NCBI GenBank assembly: GCA_964609385.1
Contig: CAZSSM010000017.1
Coordinates: forward strand, 1 to 64,000
DNA: 64,000 nucleotides
Source of the DNA: CAZSSM01 sp964609385
GTDB lineage: Bacteria > Planctomycetota > Planctomycetia > Isosphaerales > Isosphaeraceae
Direction of reading: 5' to 3'
In this document: positions 58,205 to 64,000 of the stretch, in pieces
How positions within the stretch are numbered: position 1 is the stretch's first letter
Layout of the letters: the number at the start of each line of letters is the position of its first letter
Notes under the pieces: model-generated
Database searches by the model: none
Seen by the model: the letters and a program-made list of their open reading frames with translations, nothing else
Told to the model about the DNA's origin: nothing
Made by a program: the position numbers and the translations under genes

Positions 58205-58906
58205 TCAACCGGATTCGACATCGGAACCGAGACACGACGTGAGTCGACGAAACTCTGCCAACGACTCACCACTCGGAACATACAGCAACCACCAAGCCAG
58301 CGGCGCCCCAGAAGCTCGGAATTGGCTGCGAATCAACAAAATTCGATCGACCATGGTCGCCTGATCCATCACGATGCCCTGCAAGAGGCTGGCTGCGAAG
58401 TCCCGGCGAAATTTGGGTGGCGAAGGGATCAGCGCCCCGGATGCCATTGAGGATGTCTGGCCGTCGTCGGGAAGTTGGGTCGCCATGTGATTGAGGAAAC
58501 TGCAACCGAGGATGTTCGCCGTCTCTTGGGCGGCCGAACGCTCCAGCTCGTTCCATGACTTCGCCGTCCCCACCGGCCGCCTCAAGATCATGTCCGACAG
58601 AGCCAGTCCGGATTGGTCCTCGAAAATCAGAACGATGAGACCACTCTGCCGGCCCGTCACGTGCATCGAGCATGAGACGACAAGCGTCTCACCAGGACCA
58701 AGTTGATCGCCTACATCGGCCAGTTCGACCTCCTCAATGACCAGATGAGACAATTCGATCGGCGAGTCCAACCAGGATGACAACGCTCCTGTTGCGTTCG
58801 CGATCCCTTCGCCAATCAGACGTTGGAGGGGCTCAGGAACTCCGAGTCTCTGGTTCTTGTCTTGCGAGGAGTCAGAAGTCGACTCCAGAGGGGCGTCTGT
58901 GCTCAT
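58205..58906 (-). CDS. cheC: CheC-like CheY-P phosphatase family protein
   Basis: 233 aa from the ATG at 58906, which overlaps the cheA stop (ATGA). Of the two CheC phosphatase signatures, the second is recognisable as LERSAAQETANILGCSFLNHM, with Glu and Asn at the expected positions. The first (LIGEGIANATGALSSWL) is degenerate. The protein may have lower phosphatase activity or act mainly through CheD. It is longer at both ends than classical CheC. Confidence 0.85.
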   Translation of the reverse strand: MSTDAPLESTSDSSQDKNQRLGVPEPLQRLIGEGIANATGALSSWLDSPIELSHLVIEEVELADVGDQLGPGETLVVSCSMHVTGRQSGLIVLIFEDQSGLALSDMILRRPVGTAKSWNELERSAAQETANILGCSFLNHMATQLPDDGQTSSMASGALIPSPPKFRRDFAASLLQGIVMDQATMVDRILLIRSQFRASGAPLAWWLLYVPSGESLAEFRRLTSCLGSDVESG

Positions 58907-61566
58907 GAGATAACCTCTCCATCGGCTGGAGCAGAAGACCACTTCTCCTGGCAACGGCCCGACGCATGTTGGGAAGCGGTCGACGCCATCTCAATGATTG
59001 CGTCAATATCAAGAATGAGACTAACTCTTCCATCGCCCATGATGCTAGCTCCTGAGAGACCAGGGACCGCACGGAAGTGGCGCTCAATCGACTTTAAGAC
59101 GATCTCCTGAAGACCAATAAGCGTGTCGACTCGCAAGCCGATGCTGGCTTCAGATGTATGGGCAACAACGACGCGGATAGGATCCCCAGGATGGATGATC
59201 GACTGATTGTCATCCGCACCATGTGAGCGAATGGCAGGCGCACGAGTCCAGCCGAACACCTCGGCCAAATCGACCAAGGGAACGAAACGCCCTCGAATCT
59301 CCAAGACTGGTTGCCCCTGGATCCATTGAACTTGGCGTGTGGAAAGTTCGACGATTTCGTCAACAGCATCGACAGGCACTGCGTAGTCGGTCCCGTGGAT
59401 ACGGACCATCAAGCTGGGCAAGATTGCCAAGGTAAGCGGAAGTCGAATCTCAAAGGTTGTGCCTCGCCCCGGTTCGGATCGAATCGACAACGTTCCATTC
59501 AGTTGTTCGATTCGGTCGCGGACGATATCCATGCCAACCCCTCGCCCCGACACGTCTGTAACATGCTTGGCTGTGCTCAAGCCAGGGTGACAAACATACA
59601 TCCAGAGTTGGCGATCTTCTAGCGATTGAGCTTCAGGGCCATCTAATAATCGATGTTCGATGATTTTACTTCGAAGCCGTTCAGCGTCGATCCCTCGTCC
59701 ATCGTCAGAAACGGTGACGACGATACTGTTCCCGCGATGGGCAGCTCGGAGCCGGACCACCCCGTCCAGCGCCTTACCTGCAACCTGGCGTTCCTCTGGA
59801 ACCTCAAGTCCATGATCGACGGCGTTCCGAACGAGATGGATGAGGGGGTCACTCAATTCGTCGATCATCCTCTTATCTAGTTCAGTCGATTCGCCTTCTA
59901 GTTCAAGCCGGACTTTCTTGCCCGATTCTACGGTCAGGTCGCGGATCACTCGATGAAATCGATCAAACAGAGGGCCGATCGGCACCATCCGTGTCTCCAA
60001 AACGCCTTTTTGAAGTCGATCAGAGACCTGATTAAGTTGATCAAGAGCCTCAGACATATCGACCAACAATTCGCTAGCGCGACGAAGCTGCGACAGATCT
60101 CGGCCGATCTCCTCGAAGGTGATCTGCAAGTGACGAAGCGGACCCGCCCATCGATCGGACCGACCGTTCCGAATTGGCAATCGATCCGAATGCTCCAAAA
60201 CCCGAGCGATCATCTCAAGCTGTTCGAGGCCGTCTGACACAATCATCGGCGAGGATGCGTCTCGAAAAATCTCATTGAGTTCTTCCGAAATCCTCGTGAA
60301 ACGAGCCTTGCTAATGACAAGCTCACCCGTCAAGTTCATCAATTGATCGAGGCGCTCAGTATCGATCCGAAGAGTTTCTGAGACACGCCCGCGTTGGACG
60401 CGAACTGTCGGTTGCGAGACCGCAGTCGATGTGTCTATGCTGGAGGAGACCGGAGGTCGCGGCGTTTCACCAACCGACATCTTAGATGCCGAGGAATATT
60501 CATCAAATTTATTAAATTCACCCACATCTAATTGCGGATCATCAAACAAGAAAGAGTCCGGGTCACCAATGATTTCAACATGAGAATCTTGATTCCCGGA
60601 ATCGGTGGCTGTTTCTTCCTGAGCAGCACGAACCGACTCGCCACCTAGTTTGAAACGATCCTCAGACGATAAGATCATTTCGATCGATTCTTTTTCCTCT
60701 ACGATCACAATATCAAATACACCATCGACGTCAATTTCATTCTTTAATGTCAATGGATCACCGTCGAAGCGGATCCACAAGCGAAATTCAGCGCGTTGTT
60801 CAACGAGTTCGAGCTGGTCGGATGGCGGATCGCTCGCAACGACTTCGAAGTCAGACGCGAGCCGACTCATGATCAGCTGAGCTTTCATATCCAACCATGC
60901 TAAACCCTCGATGAATCGGATCGTTATTCGCCAAATCGCGTCGGTCGTTTTATGTGTACCCTCATTGGGATCGATCTTTTCTTCCAAGCTGGGTTCTTGG
61001 ACGGGGTTGCCACCCAGTGCTTGCATCTCAGTTCGGACTTCGTCGATTGAGGGCACTTCATCGATGTTTCGTCCCAGGTCATCATCGACGACTTGGGTGT
61101 CAGTAAAAACAGTCGGCCGAGTCGTCGGTTCCGTCGGCTCATCTTCGGGTAGTTTTGGCTTTAATCCAGGCGATGGCTCACCAGACAATAATTCCTCGAC
61201 GCGAGTGAGACAGACATCCAGGCGAACGGAAGTCACTCCATCGGCTCGTAATTCGCGGTGATAGCGACCGAGTAGATCGAGAACCTCAAAGCAAACTTGA
61301 AGGCCGTGCGCATCGATCAAACGATCTTTGCTCCGAATTTGATCGAAATATCCTTCCAGGCCGTGAGTGACTGCAGTGACATCTTCAAACCCCATCACTG
61401 CTGCAGAACCCTTAATTCGATGAAACATTCGGAATGCTTCTTCGAGGGCTTCAGAGCAGTTCGGATCAGATTCCAACGTCAAAAGGGCCCGATCGAGAGC
61501 GGACAACTCTTCGTCGGTCTCATCGAGGTAGAACGGCAGCAGTTCGCCGAAGTCAGGATGATTCAT
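58903..61566 (-). CDS. cheA: Chemotaxis histidine kinase CheA
   Basis: 887 aa. The Hpt domain has H49 in RMFHRIKGSAAVMGFED. A P2-like region lies at about 215-300 (WRITIRFIEGLAWLDMKAQL), followed by an acidic linker of about 90 residues. The dimerisation domain starts TLRIDTERLDQLMNLTGELV. The ATPase domain has N-box LIHLVRNAVDHGLEVPEE, G1 VSDDGRGID and G2 SGRGVGMDIVRDRIEQL. The C-terminus is a CheW-like regulatory domain (VPVDAVDEIVELSTRQVQW). It phosphorylates CheY and CheB in response to receptors. A separate cheW is not visible, so another locus or the built-in domain must couple it to receptors. Confidence 0.96.
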   Translation of the reverse strand: MNHPDFGELLPFYLDETDEELSALDRALLTLESDPNCSEALEEAFRMFHRIKGSAAVMGFEDVTAVTHGLEGYFDQIRSKDRLIDAHGLQVCFEVLDLLGRYHRELRADGVTSVRLDVCLTRVEELLSGEPSPGLKPKLPEDEPTEPTTRPTVFTDTQVVDDDLGRNIDEVPSIDEVRTEMQALGGNPVQEPSLEEKIDPNEGTHKTTDAIWRITIRFIEGLAWLDMKAQLIMSRLASDFEVVASDPPSDQLELVEQRAEFRLWIRFDGDPLTLKNEIDVDGVFDIVIVEEKESIEMILSSEDRFKLGGESVRAAQEETATDSGNQDSHVEIIGDPDSFLFDDPQLDVGEFNKFDEYSSASKMSVGETPRPPVSSSIDTSTAVSQPTVRVQRGRVSETLRIDTERLDQLMNLTGELVISKARFTRISEELNEIFRDASSPMIVSDGLEQLEMIARVLEHSDRLPIRNGRSDRWAGPLRHLQITFEEIGRDLSQLRRASELLVDMSEALDQLNQVSDRLQKGVLETRMVPIGPLFDRFHRVIRDLTVESGKKVRLELEGESTELDKRMIDELSDPLIHLVRNAVDHGLEVPEERQVAGKALDGVVRLRAAHRGNSIVVTVSDDGRGIDAERLRSKIIEHRLLDGPEAQSLEDRQLWMYVCHPGLSTAKHVTDVSGRGVGMDIVRDRIEQLNGTLSIRSEPGRGTTFEIRLPLTLAILPSLMVRIHGTDYAVPVDAVDEIVELSTRQVQWIQGQPVLEIRGRFVPLVDLAEVFGWTRAPAIRSHGADDNQSIIHPGDPIRVVVAHTSEASIGLRVDTLIGLQEIVLKSIERHFRAVPGLSGASIMGDGRVSLILDIDAIIEMASTASQHASGRCQEKWSSAPADGEVIS

Positions 61567-61581
61567 GACGAACCCTTTTGA

Positions 61582-62463
61582 TTAAGGACGCCGATATTCA
61601 GTTGCTGTCGAATTCGCCTCAGGCATTCGATAAAGCCAAGGCTTGATCCGCTCCAACGGTTCGAGCATGTTCATAACCCCCTCGGTCGGGCCAAGGACGA
61701 GGTAGGCTCCGGGCACCAAGCGATTCAGTACATGCTGAACCACAGATCTCTTGGACTGCAAGTCGAAGTAAATCAAGACGTTTTTCAGGAACACACAGTC
61801 AAATGATCGACTGCTTAATGGTCCCATCAAATTATGCCTTTTCCACGATGGTATTGCTCCGATCTCAGGACGAATCGACCATAATGTCCCATCAAGGTTG
61901 GGTAAAAAAAAACGCGAAATTTCATCGTCTCTCAGATTCCTGAGCGAACGGTCTCGAAACGTTCCTTCAGCGGCAGATTTTAACGCACTCGAACTCAAAT
62001 CGGTTCCCAAAAGTTCGATTGACTCGTTTCCTACCTTGACTCCTGCTTCATGCAGGCAAATTGCAATCGAGTAGGTTTCTTCACCGGTGCTGCAAGCGGC
62101 CGACCAGATGCGGAGCGGGCTTTGCCTCGATCTGTTCTCCTTCAGTCCGAGCCCCAGTGCGGTGGGTAAAAACTCATGAGAAAACCAATCAAACTGGTAT
62201 CGATCACGGAAAAAGAAAGTTTCGTTTGTTGTAATTTCGTCTAGGAATTTCGAGATCTCATTACAAGCTTGTGCGGAGTTTAAGAGTTTGTAGTATGATG
62301 AGAAATCGGCGATTCCTGTCGCTTTAAGCCGCCTGAGAATTCGATTGGATACAAGGACCGCCTTCTTTGGAGACAATTGAATTCCGGACCATTTATATAT
62401 CAATGCACGAAATCGCTCGAATTCTTCGGGGTTGAGAACATCGGGGCGTGGTGACGGTTGCAT
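61582..62463 (-). CDS. cheR: Chemotaxis protein methyltransferase CheR
   Basis: 293 aa. The N-terminal helical domain has FERFRALIYKWSGIQLSPKK. The SAM-binding domain has TTNETFFFRDRYQFDWF, RIWSAACSTGEETYSIAICL, ELLGTDLSSSALKSAAEGTF, and FDCVFLKNVLIYFDLQSKRS. It methylates receptor glutamates, opposing CheB. It starts about 130 bp downstream of the MCP gene and ends 15 bp before cheA, in the same operon. Confidence 0.96.
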   Translation of the reverse strand: MQPSPRPDVLNPEEFERFRALIYKWSGIQLSPKKAVLVSNRILRRLKATGIADFSSYYKLLNSAQACNEISKFLDEITTNETFFFRDRYQFDWFSHEFLPTALGLGLKENRSRQSPLRIWSAACSTGEETYSIAICLHEAGVKVGNESIELLGTDLSSSALKSAAEGTFRDRSLRNLRDDEISRFFLPNLDGTLWSIRPEIGAIPSWKRHNLMGPLSSRSFDCVFLKNVLIYFDLQSKRSVVQHVLNRLVPGAYLVLGPTEGVMNMLEPLERIKPWLYRMPEANSTATEYRRP

Positions 62464-62595
62464 CAGTCGATTCGCCCGAAATCGAGGGATCGGACACTGG
62501 GAGCGGTGTCTGTTTTGGATTGAACGACGGCGGCTTCTTCATCGATCACAAGTCACTGCTCCAAGAATCCGAAACGTAGTTTTCCACAAACGTTG

Positions 62596-64000
62596 TTAGG
62601 ACAGCTTGAAGCGGGAAATCAACTGTTTCAGCGATTCAGCCTGTGTACCGAGCTGACCAGCGCTCGCTGAGAGTTCTTCAGAGCTGGAGGCATTGGTTTC
62701 GGTGAGCGTGGAAACATCTTGGATCGCTCGGTTGACCTCCTCAGCCGACTGAGACTGTTCGCGCGTGGCCTCTGCAATTGATGCGATGCTATCCGCTGTC
62801 TGATCGACTCCTTGGACAATCGTAGCAAGCGACTCACCGGCTCGAACTGACAGCTGTGCACCATCGGCGACCCGGCTGGTCGATTCTTTGATCAGACTGC
62901 GGATCTCTTTGGCCGCAGCGCTGGATCGTTCCGCCAATTTGCGAACTTCATCAGCGACGACCGCAAAACCCAACCCATGCTCACCAGCTCGAGCAGCTTC
63001 GATTGCAGCGTTCAGCGCGAGCAAGTTGGTCTGGCTCGCGATCTCGCTGATCACTTGAATAATTTCGCTGACATGTTCGCTGGATCGCTTGATCAAACTC
63101 ATCGCCTCGACCGCTTGATCGACCGCCTCGCCACCTTGTCGCGCCATGTCTCTCGACTTCTCAGCCTGCTGACGCGCCAACTCGGCGTTGCTACTGATCT
63201 GTTGAATCGCGCGATTGAGTTGTTCAACCGAGGCGGACATCTCTTCGACGGTCGCCGCTTGACTTTGTGATGAGTCACTTAAGTACGTCGCGCTTTCGGC
63301 AATCACTTGCGAGGCCTCAGTGAACTGGTTGGCCGAATCAACGACCTCGCTGATCAGGCTACGGAGATCTCCGATCATCTGAGTCACTGAGTCCTCAAGC
63401 TGCCTCATTGTGCCGCTCGAATCCTCCTTGGAATCCGTGTCTTGCTGCGGGATCGTGACGGTGAGGTCACCTGCGGCTGCCGAACGAGCCACTTGGGTAA
63501 GTTGATTGACTTTCGATTCCAAATTGATTGCAGCCGCCTCGATCTGATCGCGTTGCTTCGCTCGTTCTAACGATGACGAAATCAGTCGTCCAACGTTCTG
63601 TAGAGCTTCTCGGCGTGAGTCTGCCAACTCCAAACGCTCTTTCGCGAAGAAGTCGAGTGTTCCGATCACCTTGCCATCAACTTGAAGCGGAAACGCGACT
63701 GCGGAAAGGACTCCGGCCCGTTGTGCAACCGGGGCGCGGCAACAATCCGCGAGCGAACCGATGTCTTCCACAAACACCATGTCGCGACGTCTCCAAGCGC
63801 GGCCATTGAGGCCTTCACCCTCACGAAACTGAGCTGAACGAGTGACACTTTGGAATTCTTCATCGACTTGCCCGGTCTCCTGCACGAAGACCAGACTATG
63901 GATCTCTTCGTCGACTTGCCAGTAGGAACCGTAGGCCCAACCGAAAACGTTGGCGACGACCTCTAAAGCGGAGTGAACGATTTCGTGAGGCGTGACCGCT
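62596..64000 (-). CDS. GAF-domain methyl-accepting chemotaxis protein (partial)
   Basis: 468 aa visible; the reading frame is open to the right edge, so the start is outside. The N-terminal visible part is a GAF-type sensor (VANVFGWAYGSYWQVDEEIH, then AVAFPLQVDGKVIGTLDFFA). A HAMP-like stretch follows (VARSAAAGDLTVTIPQQDTD). The signalling domain has the invariant hairpin (QTNLLALNAAIEAARAGEHG, VADEVRKLAERSSAAAKEI). No transmembrane helix is visible in the part seen. It is probably a soluble cytoplasmic receptor sensing a small ligand or redox state, though a membrane segment could lie beyond the edge. Likely first gene of the che operon. Confidence 0.93.
   Translation of the reverse strand, partial: AVTPHEIVHSALEVVANVFGWAYGSYWQVDEEIHSLVFVQETGQVDEEFQSVTRSAQFREGEGLNGRAWRRRDMVFVEDIGSLADCCRAPVAQRAGVLSAVAFPLQVDGKVIGTLDFFAKERLELADSRREALQNVGRLISSSLERAKQRDQIEAAAINLESKVNQLTQVARSAAAGDLTVTIPQQDTDSKEDSSGTMRQLEDSVTQMIGDLRSLISEVVDSANQFTEASQVIAESATYLSDSSQSQAATVEEMSASVEQLNRAIQQISSNAELARQQAEKSRDMARQGGEAVDQAVEAMSLIKRSSEHVSEIIQVISEIASQTNLLALNAAIEAARAGEHGLGFAVVADEVRKLAERSSAAAKEIRSLIKESTSRVADGAQLSVRAGESLATIVQGVDQTADSIASIAEATREQSQSAEEVNRAIQDVSTLTETNASSSEELSASAGQLGTQAESLKQLISRFKLS

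Overview
The window looks like the chromosome of a GC-rich member of the Planctomycetota, most likely related to the Isosphaeraceae. Supporting signs are three large secreted proteins with an N-terminal LEPR-XLL-type motif (LEPRTLL, LEHRTLL, LEDRVML), a DUF1559 pseudopilin-type (RGFTLIELLAAI) gene remnant, a TIGR02996-like small protein, a bacterial Tricorn protease, an LpxA for lipid A synthesis, and gas-vesicle accessory genes. Gas vesicles are known in Isosphaera, but the genus assignment is inference. No phage, transposase, CRISPR array or rRNA operon was found. One tRNA gene, tRNA-Leu(UAG), lies at 42200-42281.

Left part (1-15 kb): a secreted repeat protein; a DUF2461 protein; a translationally coupled pair made of a DUF2868-like membrane protein and a DUF3482-type GTPase; then on the minus strand gvpF/L, gvpK and a small ORF (gas-vesicle accessory genes with no gvpA in view); an alpha/beta hydrolase overlapped by a TIGR02996-like gene; a Tat-exported ThuA protein; and an ABC1/UbiB-family kinase.

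Middle part (15-42 kb): a DUF1559 gene broken by two in-frame stops; a 1326-aa secreted parallel-beta-helix protein carrying four copies of a module I cannot name; a small membrane protein; a two-part hypothetical; Tricorn protease, divergent from a 1767-aa membrane protein with about 1070 residues of low-complexity sequence; nadB; lpxA; a Tat-type FAD oxidoreductase; a soluble histidine kinase overlapping an ANTAR response regulator; a 630-aa RTX-type calcium-binding repeat protein; a small lipoprotein; an SDR oxidoreductase; and the tRNA.

Right part (42-64 kb): a giant 3545-aa LEPR-XLL/RTX surface protein, divergent from a 728-aa protein that fuses an XRE-like helix-turn-helix, one membrane helix, TPR-like helices and a DUF3047-like domain. 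The 228 bp between them holds three separate inverted repeats. My best candidate for an undescribed system is this pair: a membrane-tethered DNA-binding sensor that may control the giant surface protein. The window ends in a chemotaxis operon read leftwards (mcp-cheR-cheA-cheC-cheD-cheY-cheB). Its receptor is a soluble GAF-MCP that runs off the right edge.
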